NCBI GenBank assembly: GCA_030147505.1
Contig: JASBVG010000094.1
Span: 31,372-95,371, forward strand
From: Tardiphaga sp.
Lineage (GTDB): Bacteria; Pseudomonadota; Alphaproteobacteria; Rhizobiales; Xanthobacteraceae
DNA: 64,000 nt
Direction: 5' to 3'
Positions 9,000-19,311 of the stretch are shown piece after piece. The notes under the pieces are model-generated. The model had not been told where the DNA came from and searched no databases. It saw nothing but the letters and a program-made list of their open reading frames with translations. Numbering within the stretch: the first letter of the stretch is position 1; every line of letters begins with the position of its first letter. Both the position numbers and the translations under genes were made by a program.

Positions 9000-10220
9000 T
9001 TATCGCCGGTTGGCGAGCGGAACCACGTTGTGCAACGTTTCCAGCCCGCTTTCAAGGAAGCGGCGGACACCGCGGGCAGCCTGGCGAATGCGCTGCTCGT
9101 TTTCGACCATGGCGATGCGGACATAGCCCTCGCCATGCTCGCCGAAGCCGATACCGGGCGCCACCACCACGCCGGACTTTTCGACCAGGAGCGTCGCAAA
9201 CTGCATGGAGCCGACCTCGCGGAACTTCTCCGGCAGCGGCGCCCAGGCGAACATCGAGGATTCCGGCGCCGGGATCGTCCAGCCGGCCCGGCCAAAGCTC
9301 TCCACCAAGGTGTCGCGGCGCTTGCGATAGGTGTCGCGCATTTCCTTGATGCAGTCTTCCGGGCCGTTGAGCGCAGCAGTCGCCGCCACCTGCACCGGGG
9401 TGAAGGCGCCGTAATCGAGATAGGATTTGACACGGGTCAGTGCCGAGATGATGCGCTCGTTGCCGACCGCAAAGCCCATGCGCCAGCCGGCCATCGAGAA
9501 GGTCTTGGACATCGATGTGAACTCGACGCAGACGTCAATCGCGCCCGGTACCTGCAGCACCGAAGGTGGCGGGTTCTTGTCGTTGAAATAGACCTCGGCA
9601 TAAGCGAGGTCGGACAGGATGTAGATCTCGTGCTTCTTCGCGAAGGCGACGAGGTCCTTGTAGAAATCGAGGCTGGCGACCTTGGCGGTCGGATTCGACG
9701 GATAGCAGACCACGAGCGCGATCGGCTTGGGGATCGAGTGCTGGATGGCCCGCTCCACCGCCGGGAAAAAATCCGGCGTCGGATCCGACGGCACCGAGCG
9801 GATTACGCCGCCCGCCATCAGAAAGCCGAAAGCGTGGATCGGATAGCTCGGATTGGGCACCAGCACGACATCGCCCGGCGCGGTGATCGCTTGGGCAACA
9901 TTTGCAAAGCCTTCCTTGGAGCCGAGCGTGGCGACGATCTGGGTGTCGGGGTTCAACTTCACGCCGAAACGGCGGGCGTAGTAACCGGCCTGGGCCTTAC
10001 GGAGGCCGGGGATGCCCTTCGAGGACGAATAGCCGTCTGTGCGGGGCTTGCCGAGGGTCTCCTTGAGCTTCTCGAGGACGTGCGGCGGGGTTGGCAGATC
10101 CGGATTGCCCATGCCCATATCGATGATATCGGCGCCCGAATTGCGCGCGGCGGCCTTGGCCCGGTTGATCTGTTCGAACACATAGGGCGGCAGACGGCGA
10201 ATTCGGTAAAAGTCTTCCAT
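9000..10220 (-). CDS. Class I/II pyridoxal phosphate aminotransferase (AlaC / LL-DAP aminotransferase-like)
   Basis: MGMGNPDLPTPPHV, NPSYPIHAFGFLMAGG, SMSKTFSMAGWRMGFAVGN PLP-lysine motif. Confidence 0.9.
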   Translation of the reverse strand: MEDFYRIRRLPPYVFEQINRAKAAARNSGADIIDMGMGNPDLPTPPHVLEKLKETLGKPRTDGYSSSKGIPGLRKAQAGYYARRFGVKLNPDTQIVATLGSKEGFANVAQAITAPGDVVLVPNPSYPIHAFGFLMAGGVIRSVPSDPTPDFFPAVERAIQHSIPKPIALVVCYPSNPTAKVASLDFYKDLVAFAKKHEIYILSDLAYAEVYFNDKNPPPSVLQVPGAIDVCVEFTSMSKTFSMAGWRMGFAVGNERIISALTRVKSYLDYGAFTPVQVAATAALNGPEDCIKEMRDTYRKRRDTLVESFGRAGWTIPAPESSMFAWAPLPEKFREVGSMQFATLLVEKSGVVVAPGIGFGEHGEGYVRIAMVENEQRIRQAARGVRRFLESGLETLHNVVPLANRR

Positions 10221-10319
10221 GGGTCTCGGGCTCCGGCGGAACCGCCTTCAAGGTGCGGTTGAATCGCTTCTTTTTAGCATGGGGGCCGGGTGACACCAGT
10301 CACGACCGGGTGGAATCGC

Positions 10320-10658
10320 TCAGCGGGCCGAGGTTTTTGCCGCGGCATCGGCCGGGGTCACGACGGCCTGACGGTCGCGGGCCTTGATCAGATCGGCCTC
10401 AAGCTTGGCCTGATCGGCCGGGGCCAGCGTGGAATCCTTGCTGCGGGCCGTCGGGATATCATGCACCGGAAGGTATTCGCCAGGCTGGGCCGGGCGCTGA
10501 GGCAGGTTCGCGGGCGCACCCACGACCGGAAGGTCAGCCACGGTGGAGGCACAGCCACCCAGAACAAGCGTAAGCGCGAATAGTGCTGCCGCAGCCCCCG
10601 CCCTGTAGCCCGCCTCTCCATCCGCTGTTTCCAAACGCTTCACGCCACAACCTATCAT
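10320..10658 (-). CDS. Small putative lipoprotein
   Basis: Internal start MIGCGVKR... gives lipobox LTLVLGGCAS; ORF track start at 10790 appears too long. Confidence 0.6.
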   Translation of the reverse strand: MIGCGVKRLETADGEAGYRAGAAAALFALTLVLGGCASTVADLPVVGAPANLPQRPAQPGEYLPVHDIPTARSKDSTLAPADQAKLEADLIKARDRQAVVTPADAAAKTSAR

Positions 10659-10881
10659 TCCGGACAGCCTCGTCCGCCGCGCCGCACCATCTAGATGACA
10701 AATCTTTAACACCGTCAGAATGGCGCGGGCTTTCCGGCAGGCTTGGGCTTTCAATATGACGGAAGCAAGACGGATGACGCGCTGCAGCACATTGAATCCT
10801 GCGGCGATCTGCGAACTGTGTCATCATGCTCCGGCGTGGCGACGTAGCGTCGCCGCATTGGAATGAAGCCGCAGCCGTGCC

Positions 10882-12735
10882 ATGACCGACGTCGCCGATA
10901 CCAAAACCTCCCCGAGCCCCACCAACAGTCAGACCAACGGCAAAGCCGACGACGGGGCGGCGAAGCCGTTCAATCCGGAAGCCTTCGCGCTCAACATGGC
11001 CAGGGCGATGGAGAGCGGCGGCAAGGCGCTGGCCGCCTATCTGCAACCGCGCCAGACCGGCGAAACCGTCGACAAGCCACCGAATGAACTGACCGAGATC
11101 ATCAAGACGTTCAGCACGGTGGCAAATTACTGGCTGTCCGACGAGAAGCGCTCCACCGAGCTGCAAATGAAGCTCGGCAAGGCCTATCTCGATCTCTGGG
11201 GTTCGGCCATGCGCCGGATGACCGGCGAAACGTCGGAGCCTTCGGCACAGCCTGATCTAAAGGACAAACGCTTCAGCGATCCCGAATGGAAGTCGAACCA
11301 GTTCTTCGACTTCGTGCTGCAGGCCTACCTGCTCGGCACGCAATGGGCATTCAACCTCGTCCGCAATGCGGAGGGGCTCGACGCGCATACGCGAAAGAAG
11401 GCCGAATTCTATGTCACCCAGATCACCAATGCGATCTCGCCCTCGAATTTCGTACTGACCAACCCTGAAGTGCTGCGCGAAACCGTGGCCTCCAATGGCG
11501 GCAACCTCATGCGCGGCATGTCCATGCTCGCCGAGGACATGGAAGCCGGCCGCGGCTCGTTACGCATTCGCCAGTCTGACGCCACAGGTCTCCAGGTCGG
11601 CGTCAATATGGCAACGACACCGGGCAAGGTGATCTACCAGAACGAGATCATGCAGCTGATCCAGTACACGCCGGCGACCGAGAGCGTGCTGCGCACGCCG
11701 CTGCTGATCGTGCCGCCATGGATCAACAAGTTCTACATTCTCGATCTCAAGCCCGAGAAGTCGTTCATCAAGTGGTGTGTTGATCAGGGCCTCACTGTGT
11801 TCGTGATCTCCTGGGTCAATCCGGACAAGGCGCTCGGCGCCAAGACCTTCGAAGACTACATGAAGCAAGGCCCGCTCGCGGCCATGGATGTGATCGAGAA
11901 GGTCACCGGCGAACTCACGGTGCACACGATCGGCTATTGCGTCGGCGGTACGCTGCTGGCCTCGACACTGGCTTGGCTCGCTGAACACCGCCGCGTGCGC
12001 GCGGCCTCCGCGACTTTCATGGCGGCACAAGTGGACTTCACCCATGCGGGCGATCTCATGGTGTTCGTCGATGAAGACCAGATCTCGGCGCTGGAAAAGG
12101 ACATGCAGGCCGCCGGCGTGCTCGAAGGCGCCAAGATGGCCATGGCCTTCAACATGCTGCGCTCGAACGACCTGATCTGGTCCTACGTGATCAACAACTA
12201 TCTCAAGGGCAATATGCCCAGGGCATTCGACCTGCTGCACTGGAATTCAGACGCGACGCGGATGCCGGCCGCCAATCACTCGTTCTACCTGCGCAACTGC
12301 TATCTCGAGAACAAACTGTCCACCGGCAATATGGTGCTCGACAACACCCGCCTCGATCTCTCCAAGGTCAAGGTGCCCGTCTACAATCTGGCGACGCGCG
12401 AGGATCACATCGCACCGGCGGAATCGGTACTGTATGGCTCGCAATTCTTCGGCGGCCCTGTAAAATATGTGCTGTCAGGCTCCGGCCACATCGCCGGCGT
12501 GGTCAATCCGCCGGCAGCGGGCAAGTATCAATACTGGACCAATGACAGCAACCACGCAGCGAATGTTGCCGAATGGATGAAATCCGCGACGGAGCATGCC
12601 GGTTCCTGGTGGCCGAACTGGCGCGAATGGATCGGCAGCATTGACAGCGAGCAAGTGCCGGCACGCGCGACAGGCACCGAGATGTTCCCTACACTTGAAG
12701 ACGCGCCCGGTAGTTATGTGCGCGTGCGCGCTTGA
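10882..12735 (+). CDS. phaC: Class I poly(3-hydroxyalkanoate) synthase
   Basis: 617 aa, lipase-like box GYCVGGTLL, PPWINKFYILDL, GSGHIAGVVNPP motifs. Confidence 0.96.
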   Translation: MTDVADTKTSPSPTNSQTNGKADDGAAKPFNPEAFALNMARAMESGGKALAAYLQPRQTGETVDKPPNELTEIIKTFSTVANYWLSDEKRSTELQMKLGKAYLDLWGSAMRRMTGETSEPSAQPDLKDKRFSDPEWKSNQFFDFVLQAYLLGTQWAFNLVRNAEGLDAHTRKKAEFYVTQITNAISPSNFVLTNPEVLRETVASNGGNLMRGMSMLAEDMEAGRGSLRIRQSDATGLQVGVNMATTPGKVIYQNEIMQLIQYTPATESVLRTPLLIVPPWINKFYILDLKPEKSFIKWCVDQGLTVFVISWVNPDKALGAKTFEDYMKQGPLAAMDVIEKVTGELTVHTIGYCVGGTLLASTLAWLAEHRRVRAASATFMAAQVDFTHAGDLMVFVDEDQISALEKDMQAAGVLEGAKMAMAFNMLRSNDLIWSYVINNYLKGNMPRAFDLLHWNSDATRMPAANHSFYLRNCYLENKLSTGNMVLDNTRLDLSKVKVPVYNLATREDHIAPAESVLYGSQFFGGPVKYVLSGSGHIAGVVNPPAAGKYQYWTNDSNHAANVAEWMKSATEHAGSWWPNWREWIGSIDSEQVPARATGTEMFPTLEDAPGSYVRVRA

Positions 12736-12985
12736 GCCAATTCACCTGCCAGCTAGCAACGATTTCTCTATTGCAATGTTACTTTGTTATCACACGCCAA
12801 GTAGTTGACTGCAGGGCCTTGCAAAGACTTGCAGAAATACGATTTGCGAATCATTGTTCGTAAATGAGTTCCATTATTTGTGCCCTGCTCTGATGCAGTG
12901 CAGATTGACGGAGGGATATCTCCGTTTCAGTTTATTTCTCAAGAAACCGCCAGAACATTCGATTCGAATAAAATGGAATTCGAAT

Positions 12986-15760
12986 ATGTTCAAACGCGCG
13001 TCAGCTGGCCCTCTCGACAATACAGCACGATACTGCTTTGCCGATACCAATACGCCACGCAGCCCCAAGAAGAACACCCGCCAATTTTCACCCGTCATCG
13101 CACTGTTATCCTCGAGCGTTATCGTAACCGGCTCGCTGCTGCTTGCTTCAGATGCTGCACTGGCCGCCTGCAGCAGCAGCGCCCCTACATCGGGACAAAC
13201 TGTTACTTGCGATTCATCTGCGCCAAATCCAACCAGCTCGGCCGTTACGGCAGCACCCGGCAGTTCGAACGTTACCGTCAACATTCAGAGTGGAAGCGCG
13301 CTGACCATCACCCGCGCCACCAGCGTCACCGGTGTAAACGTTGGCGATGGCAGTACGATCAATAACGACGGCAATGTTTCCCTCTCAGGCGGTGGAGGCA
13401 GTGGCCTTAACCGGGGCGCCGGCCTACTTGGCCTCGGCAACAACAATGTCTTCACCAACGGCGCGTCGGGCATCGTCAGCACGACTGGTGCGTTCAACGA
13501 TGGCATGGCCGCCAACGGCAGCGGCAATACATTGATCAACAACGGATCGATCACGACCACGGGGCCGAACGCCTATGGCATGACGGCAAGTTGGGGACAA
13601 AGCGGGGGCGGACAGCCCAATAATACCTTGATCAACAGCGGGACGGTCACCACCAGCGGCAGCAACGCTCGCGCAGCGTCAATCCTCGGCCAGAGCGGTC
13701 TCATCAATAATTCCGGCACGCTGCAGACGAGCGGTACAAGCAGCACCGGGGCCTATATGCAAGGCACCAATGATCAACTGATCAATTCCGGCACGATCCA
13801 TGCCAGCGGCGCCGGCTCGGAAGGCGTGTTTTCAAACACCGCCGGTTCGAGCTTCACGGCAACCATAATCAACCTTTTCGGCGGCCAAATCATTAGCGAT
13901 CAGGGACCGGCGATCCGAACGTTGAACGGGGCGACCACAATCACCAATGCCGGCCTGCTCAGCGGTGGCAACGGCACCGCGCTAGGCGGCGGCAACGGCA
14001 ACATCACCTTCGTGCTGCAGACCGGCTCGCAGATCATTGGACTCGCCAATGGCGGGGCCGGCAACAACGTGGTGCGGCTGCAGGGCACCGGCACGGTCAG
14101 CAATCCCTTCGCGAATTTCCAGACGCTGTACATGGAGGGCAGCGCCTGGACCTGGAGCGGCAGCGGGGATTTTCACGACACCTTCGTCAACAGCGGCGCG
14201 CTGCAACTACAAAGCTCGCTGACCGGCAACGTCAACATCGCAGCTGGCACCGGCCTGCTCGTCGGCAACAGCGCCAATCCGTCGATTACGCCGTATCCCG
14301 GCGGCCCGGCCATCACGGTCACCAATGCCGGCCTCATCGATCTCACCAACGGTTCTTCGCCCGCCACGAACAGCCTGACCATCGCCGGCAACTACGTCGG
14401 CAATGGTGGACAACTGAATGTCCGGTCGGTACTTGGCGCGGACAATTCGCCGTCCGACAAACTGGTGATTTCCGGCGGCGCGGCATCGGGAACGACGAGT
14501 ATTGGCGTGACCAATACAGGCGGCTCCGGCGGCCTGACCGTCAATGACGGCATTCTCGTCGTTCAAACCACCAATGGCGCGACCACGACGACAAACGCAT
14601 TCGCGCTGAACGGCGGGATGGTGATGGCGGGGGCCTATCAATACTATCTCTTCCATGGCGGCATCACAGCAGGCACGAGCAATAACTGGTACTTGAGATC
14701 AAGCGTACCGCCCGCCTCCGTCACCGGTACAACCCCGCCCCCGACTCCCGCGCCTGATACGCCCATCCTGCCACCCGCGCCTGTTGGCGGAACGGCTCCT
14801 GTCCCGCTCTACCGTCCCGAGGCCGCACTGTACTCAGCGGTGCCCGCGATGGCGCGGCAGCTCGGCATCACCACGCTCAGTAATTTTCACGACCGTCAGG
14901 GCGATCAGACGCTTCTGACGGGCGGCAATGGCATCGCTTCCGGCGCATGGGGCCGCGTGTTCGGTGAACATACCAGCCAGCAATGGTCCGGCATGACCAA
15001 TCCGTCATTCAGCGGCACGCTCAACGGCCTTCAATCGGGCCTCGACCTGTTCGGCTGGGACAACGATGGCCATCGCGATCGTGTCGGCTTCTTTGCCGCT
15101 TACGGACGCGCCTATGGCGACGTCCGCGGCTTCAGTAGAGGTTTTCAGAACGTGCCGGTTGGCACGCTGTCCGTCGACGCCACCAGCGTTGGCGGTTACT
15201 GGACCCATATCGGACCAGGCGGCTGGTATGTCGATGGCGTCGTCATGAACAGCTGGTACACGGGATCACCGAGCTCCATCGGTGGCCTCTCGGCAGCTAC
15301 AAGCGGCACCGGTTTTGCGGCCTCCCTCGAAGGCGGCTATCCCTTCGCGCTGACGTCCGGTCTCAGCCTCGAACCGCAGGCGCAGTTGATCTATCAGCAC
15401 CTGTCATTCGCAGCCACACAGGATCAGGTCTCGAGCGTGTCCTATGGCGGTGCCGATGCCCTGAGCGGACGGATCGGCCTGCGCTTGCAGGGCAACTATC
15501 AGGACACGATGGCGCTGCTGCAACCTTACTTCAAAGCCAATCTCTGGCAGGATTTCGGCGGTCGCGACACCGTCACATTCGCCGGGGCCGATATCCTCGA
15601 TACCCGCCGCCTGGCGACGGCGTTTGAATTCGGTGGCGGCGTTGTCGCGAAATTTTCCAGCGCAGTCGGCATCTTTGCGGGCGCCAGTTACACCACCAAC
15701 CTCAGCGGTAATGATCGACAAACAATCCAGGGCAATGCTGGCATCCGCGTGACCTGGTGA
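12986..15760 (+). CDS. Autotransporter (type Va) with beta-helix passenger and C-terminal barrel
   Basis: Signal peptide ending LLASDAALA; repeated NSGTI/NNGSITTTG units; proline-rich linker; barrel ending GNAGIRVTW. Start reset to internal ATG at 12986. Confidence 0.85.
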   Translation: MFKRASAGPLDNTARYCFADTNTPRSPKKNTRQFSPVIALLSSSVIVTGSLLLASDAALAACSSSAPTSGQTVTCDSSAPNPTSSAVTAAPGSSNVTVNIQSGSALTITRATSVTGVNVGDGSTINNDGNVSLSGGGGSGLNRGAGLLGLGNNNVFTNGASGIVSTTGAFNDGMAANGSGNTLINNGSITTTGPNAYGMTASWGQSGGGQPNNTLINSGTVTTSGSNARAASILGQSGLINNSGTLQTSGTSSTGAYMQGTNDQLINSGTIHASGAGSEGVFSNTAGSSFTATIINLFGGQIISDQGPAIRTLNGATTITNAGLLSGGNGTALGGGNGNITFVLQTGSQIIGLANGGAGNNVVRLQGTGTVSNPFANFQTLYMEGSAWTWSGSGDFHDTFVNSGALQLQSSLTGNVNIAAGTGLLVGNSANPSITPYPGGPAITVTNAGLIDLTNGSSPATNSLTIAGNYVGNGGQLNVRSVLGADNSPSDKLVISGGAASGTTSIGVTNTGGSGGLTVNDGILVVQTTNGATTTTNAFALNGGMVMAGAYQYYLFHGGITAGTSNNWYLRSSVPPASVTGTTPPPTPAPDTPILPPAPVGGTAPVPLYRPEAALYSAVPAMARQLGITTLSNFHDRQGDQTLLTGGNGIASGAWGRVFGEHTSQQWSGMTNPSFSGTLNGLQSGLDLFGWDNDGHRDRVGFFAAYGRAYGDVRGFSRGFQNVPVGTLSVDATSVGGYWTHIGPGGWYVDGVVMNSWYTGSPSSIGGLSAATSGTGFAASLEGGYPFALTSGLSLEPQAQLIYQHLSFAATQDQVSSVSYGGADALSGRIGLRLQGNYQDTMALLQPYFKANLWQDFGGRDTVTFAGADILDTRRLATAFEFGGGVVAKFSSAVGIFAGASYTTNLSGNDRQTIQGNAGIRVTW

Positions 15761-16052
15761 GGGCCGGAGACATTTTCACCAACAGCAGACCGTCACCGTC
15801 GCAGCTGACGCTAGGTGCTTCGGCTAGCCTACTGTCCACACGCCATATGTAAGACCTGTAAAGCGGCGGTATCCGTCAACGCCCGCGCGGCCTGCACAAA
15901 GCGCCGGGGCAAAAGCCAGTCAGCCTATCGACAATCGCCCCTCCCAACAGGCATAAAGCTGTTGAACAGACGTGCGTCGCGCGGGATGAGTTTGAAAAAT
16001 ATGCTTTCATTCGCTCACCTTCGGGAATTGCAACACTGAAAGGATAACGCAG

Positions 16053-16454
16053 ATGACGCGCGAATTGTTCTGGCTGACGCTGACGGTGATTCTCACGGGG
16101 ATCATGTGGGTGCCCTATATTCTCAACCGCATCATGGTGCGCGGTGTCGGCGGCACCCTGGCCAATCCCTCGCGCACCGACAAGCCGCAGGCCGAATGGG
16201 CCAACCGCATGATGTTCGCCCATGACAATGCGGTCGAGAATCTCATCATCTTCGCACCACTGGTCATTGTCCTGAATCTCGCCGACGTCTCGACGCCTGC
16301 CACGGTCATGGCCTGCATGGTCTATTTCTGGTCCCGTATCGCGCACCTCGTCGTCTACACGCTCGGTTTGCCGGTGCTACGCACGTTGGCCTTCGTCATC
16401 GGCTTCATCGCCCAGGCCGTGCTCGCCGTCGCGATCCTGCGTATTCCGGTCTGA
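16053..16454 (+). CDS. MAPEG family membrane protein
   Basis: 133 aa, four hydrophobic segments, [17 protein letters not shown] / [21 protein letters not shown] motif. Confidence 0.85.
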   Translation: MTRELFWLTLTVILTGIMWVPYILNRIMVRGVGGTLANPSRTDKPQAEWANRMMFAHDNAVENLIIFAPLVIVLNLADVSTPATVMACMVYFWSRIAHLVVYTLGLPVLRTLAFVIGFIAQAVLAVAILRIPV

Positions 16455-16479
16455 GGCGGGATGCGCTAGTTCTGCCCGC

Positions 16480-17421
16480 ATGAGCCACGCTGAGCCCGAT
16501 CTTCAAACCGTCGTCACAGAAATCGCCGAAGAGATGGCGCAGCGGCCCGACCGCGGCGAGGTCGCAAGCTATATTCCCGAACTTGCCAACGTCGATCCCA
16601 ACCAGTTCGCGCTGGTGGTAGTGGATGCCGACGGAAATATCGCGGCCGGCGGCGATGCCGACGTCCGCTTCTCGATCCAGAGCATATCGAAGGTCTTCAC
16701 CCTGACGCTGGCGCTCGGCATGGTCGGCGACCGCTTGTGGAAGCATGTCGGGCGCGAGCCGTCGGGCAATCCGTTCAACTCCATTGTCCAGCTCGAGCGC
16801 GAACGCGGCGTGCCGCGCAATCCCTTCATCAATGCGGGGGCGATCGCGGTGACCGACGTGATCCTGTCGGGCCATCAGCCGCGCGAGGCAATCGGCGAGA
16901 TCCTGCGCTTCATGCAGTTCCTGTCGGGCGACAGCAGCATCGTCATCGACGAGACCGTGGCGGCCTCGGAGAAGCGCACAGGTTTTCGCAACACGGCACT
17001 GGCGAACTACATGAAATCGTTCGGCGTGATCTCCAATCCCGTGGATTTCACGCTCGGCGTCTATTTCCACCACTGCGCGATTGCAATGTCTTGCCGGCAA
17101 CTGGCAATGGCAACGCGCTTCCTCGCCTATTCCGGGCGCAATCCCTCGACCGGCCTATCGGTCGTCTCGAGCGAGCGGGCACGCCGCATCAATGCACTGA
17201 TGCTCACCTGCGGCCATTACGACGGTTCCGGCGAATTTGCCTATCGCGTCGGCCTACCGGGCAAGAGCGGCGTCGGGGGCGGCATCACTGCGGTCGCGCC
17301 CGGCAAGGCGTCGATCGCGGTGTGGGCGCCGGGGCTCGATCATCACGGCAATTCGCATCTCGGACGCATTGCGCTGGAAGAACTGACCCGGCGGCTCGGG
17401 TGGTCGATTTTCGGGATGTGA
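16480..17421 (+). CDS. glsA: Glutaminase
   Basis: [38 protein letters not shown] motifs. Confidence 0.96.
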   Translation: MSHAEPDLQTVVTEIAEEMAQRPDRGEVASYIPELANVDPNQFALVVVDADGNIAAGGDADVRFSIQSISKVFTLTLALGMVGDRLWKHVGREPSGNPFNSIVQLERERGVPRNPFINAGAIAVTDVILSGHQPREAIGEILRFMQFLSGDSSIVIDETVAASEKRTGFRNTALANYMKSFGVISNPVDFTLGVYFHHCAIAMSCRQLAMATRFLAYSGRNPSTGLSVVSSERARRINALMLTCGHYDGSGEFAYRVGLPGKSGVGGGITAVAPGKASIAVWAPGLDHHGNSHLGRIALEELTRRLGWSIFGM

Positions 17422-17432
17422 GGCTTCAACAA

Positions 17433-17464
17433 AAAGGGCCGAAACATTTCTGTTTCGACCCTTT
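17433..17464. terminator. Bidirectional rho-independent terminator between convergent glsA and DUF2735 gene
   Basis: AAAGGGCCGAAACA-TTTC-TGTTTCGACCCTTT with flanking A/T tracts. Confidence 0.8.
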
Positions 17465-17487
17465 GTCTCGGTTGCTCGCCCGCCAAC

Positions 17488-17688
17488 TCAATGTTCCACC
17501 TTCCGCTTATCCGCCTCGATGGCGTCGTCGTGGTACCAACCCGAGCCGAAATCGACGGCGGGGTAATCGTTAAAGTCCATCGGTTTGATTTCGGCGTGAC
17601 GCCGGGCAACCGAGGCGCGCCCGCCAACAGGAAACTGATAGATGGTTGCAGTCGGACGATTTTGATCGGAAAGATTGGTGTTTCTCAT
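17488..17688 (-). CDS. Small DUF2735-like protein, candidate glutamine synthetase translation inhibitor (GstI-like)
   Basis: 66 aa, ATIYQFPVGGRASVARR; divergent from and upstream of glnII. Confidence 0.75.
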   Translation of the reverse strand: MRNTNLSDQNRPTATIYQFPVGGRASVARRHAEIKPMDFNDYPAVDFGSGWYHDDAIEADKRKVEH

Positions 17689-18090
17689 CTCCTGGATCTC
17701 CTGCCTGACGCGTTTTTCTGTCGGTTTGGCCGTCAGGTCTTTAAAATGTAACAGGCTCGCTCGCGCTTTGTGCCGGATGCCTCATAAAAAGCAGGCAATT
17801 GCCACTAATATGCGCAGTACAGCCGCATGCGCTTTACGCACGCAGGCTTCAGCTGCGCCAGACAGTCCCCACAGCTGACGAATGAGCGTCCGAAGGGCAG
17901 AAAAGTTCCTGAAAAACTAGCCCTGCAACGGAAATGAGCAGGGCGGTATTCAGGTCTATGAGCAAAAAACCGAAAAATTCAGAAATTCCCGACCGATTCT
18001 GGTGACGGGCCCGGCTTCCTGAGACCCTTCGGCCGGACTGCTGGGGACGCTTCCGACATTCTCGTCATAAAACCGTTGCACCGCGACAAG

Positions 18091-18108
18091 TTGGCATACT
18101 ACGTGCTT
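18091..18108 (+). promoter_or_regulatory. Sigma-54 (-24/-12) promoter of glnII
   Basis: TTGGCATACTACGTGCTT with GG-N10-GC spacing, about 100 nt upstream of the glnII start. Confidence 0.75.
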
Positions 18109-18208
18109 ATGAAGACGCGCCGCCGGGGATGGAACTCCCGATCCCGGCATTGTCCAGAGTTTACTCCTGCCGGGGTTCACTCCTTTCGCCAACTCGTGAG
18201 AGACCTGA

Positions 18209-19243
18209 ATGACCAAGTATAAGCTCGAGTATATCTGGCTCGACGGCTACAAGCCGACGCAGAACCTGCGTGGCAAGACCCAGCTCAAGGATTTCGACAG
18301 CTTCCCGACCCTCGAACAGCTCCCGCTCTGGGGTTTTGACGGTTCGTCAACCGAGCAGGCCGAAGGCCGTTCGTCGGATTGCGTGCTGAAGCCGGTCGCC
18401 GTGTTCCCGGACGCTGCCCGTGTCAACGGCGTGCTGGTGATGTGCGAAGTCATGATGCCCGATGGCGTCACCCCGCATCCGTCGAACCACCGTGCCACCA
18501 TCCTGGACGATCCCGGCGCATGGTTCGGTTTCGAGCAGGAATACTTCTTTTACGAGAACGGCCGCCCGCTCGGCTTCCCGTCGGAAGGCTATCCGGCTCC
18601 GCAGGGCCCCTACTACACCGGCGTCGGCTACAAGAATGTCGGCTCGGTCGCCCGTGAAATCGTCGAAGAACATCTCGACCTCTGCCTCGCCGCCGGCATC
18701 AACCACGAAGGCATCAATGCCGAAGTGGCCAAGGGCCAGTGGGAATTCCAGATTTTCGGCAAGGGCTCCAAGCGCGCCGCCGACGAAATGTGGATCGCGC
18801 GCTACCTGCTGCTCCGTCTGACGGAAAAGTATGGCATCGACATCGAATTCCACTGCAAGCCGCTCGGCGATACCGACTGGAACGGTTCGGGTATGCACGC
18901 CAACTTCTCGACCGAATATATGCGCACGGTTGGCGGCAAGGCCTACTTCGAAGCCCTGATGGCCCAGTTCGACAAGAACATGATGGACCACATCAATGTT
19001 TACGGTCCGGACAACCACATGCGCCTGACCGGCAAGCACGAAACCGCGCCTTGGAACAAGTTCTCCTATGGCGTTGCCGACCGTGGCGCCTCGATCCGCG
19101 TTCCGCACTCGTTCGTGAAGAACGACTACAAGGGCTATCTGGAAGATCGCCGCCCGAACTCCCAGGGCTGCCCCTACCAGATCGCTTCACAGATCCTGAA
19201 GACGATCTCGGAAGTGCCGACGGACAAGAAGGCCGCAGCATAA
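18209..19243 (+). CDS. glnII: Glutamine synthetase type II (GSII, beta-Grasp type)
   Basis: KLEYIWLDGYKPTQNLRGKT, LWGFDGSSTEQAEG, GFEQEYFF, NGSGMHANFSTEYMR. Confidence 0.97.
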   Translation: MTKYKLEYIWLDGYKPTQNLRGKTQLKDFDSFPTLEQLPLWGFDGSSTEQAEGRSSDCVLKPVAVFPDAARVNGVLVMCEVMMPDGVTPHPSNHRATILDDPGAWFGFEQEYFFYENGRPLGFPSEGYPAPQGPYYTGVGYKNVGSVAREIVEEHLDLCLAAGINHEGINAEVAKGQWEFQIFGKGSKRAADEMWIARYLLLRLTEKYGIDIEFHCKPLGDTDWNGSGMHANFSTEYMRTVGGKAYFEALMAQFDKNMMDHINVYGPDNHMRLTGKHETAPWNKFSYGVADRGASIRVPHSFVKNDYKGYLEDRRPNSQGCPYQIASQILKTISEVPTDKKAAA

Positions 19244-19267
19244 GCTGCGCCTGACGCCAAATGAGAA

Positions 19268-19297
19268 ACGGCCCGAACGCGAGTTCGGGCTGTTTTG
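19268..19297 (+). terminator. Rho-independent terminator downstream of glnII
   Basis: GCCCGAAC-gcga-GTTCGGGC followed by TGTTTTGT. Confidence 0.8.
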
Positions 19298-19311
19298 TCT
19301 TGATCTCTTCC

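Noticed and set aside
8130-10262. 710-aa plus-strand ORF
   Set aside because: Antisense shadow of hom and the aminotransferase gene; composition is typical of reverse-complement GC-rich coding DNA and no domain is recognisable.
11941-11955. Cys in the lipase-like box GYCVGG of PhaC
   Set aside because: Cys is the normal catalytic nucleophile of PHA synthases.
15815-16039. 74-aa plus-strand ORF between the autotransporter and MAPEG genes
   Set aside because: No domain, Arg/Cys-rich composition and weak start context; likely noncoding.
17791-17803. Possible sigma-54 promoter for the GstI-like gene on the minus strand (rc TGGCAATTGCCTGCTT)
   Set aside because: GG-to-GC spacing is 9 nt rather than the strict 10, so not supported despite the attractive biology.
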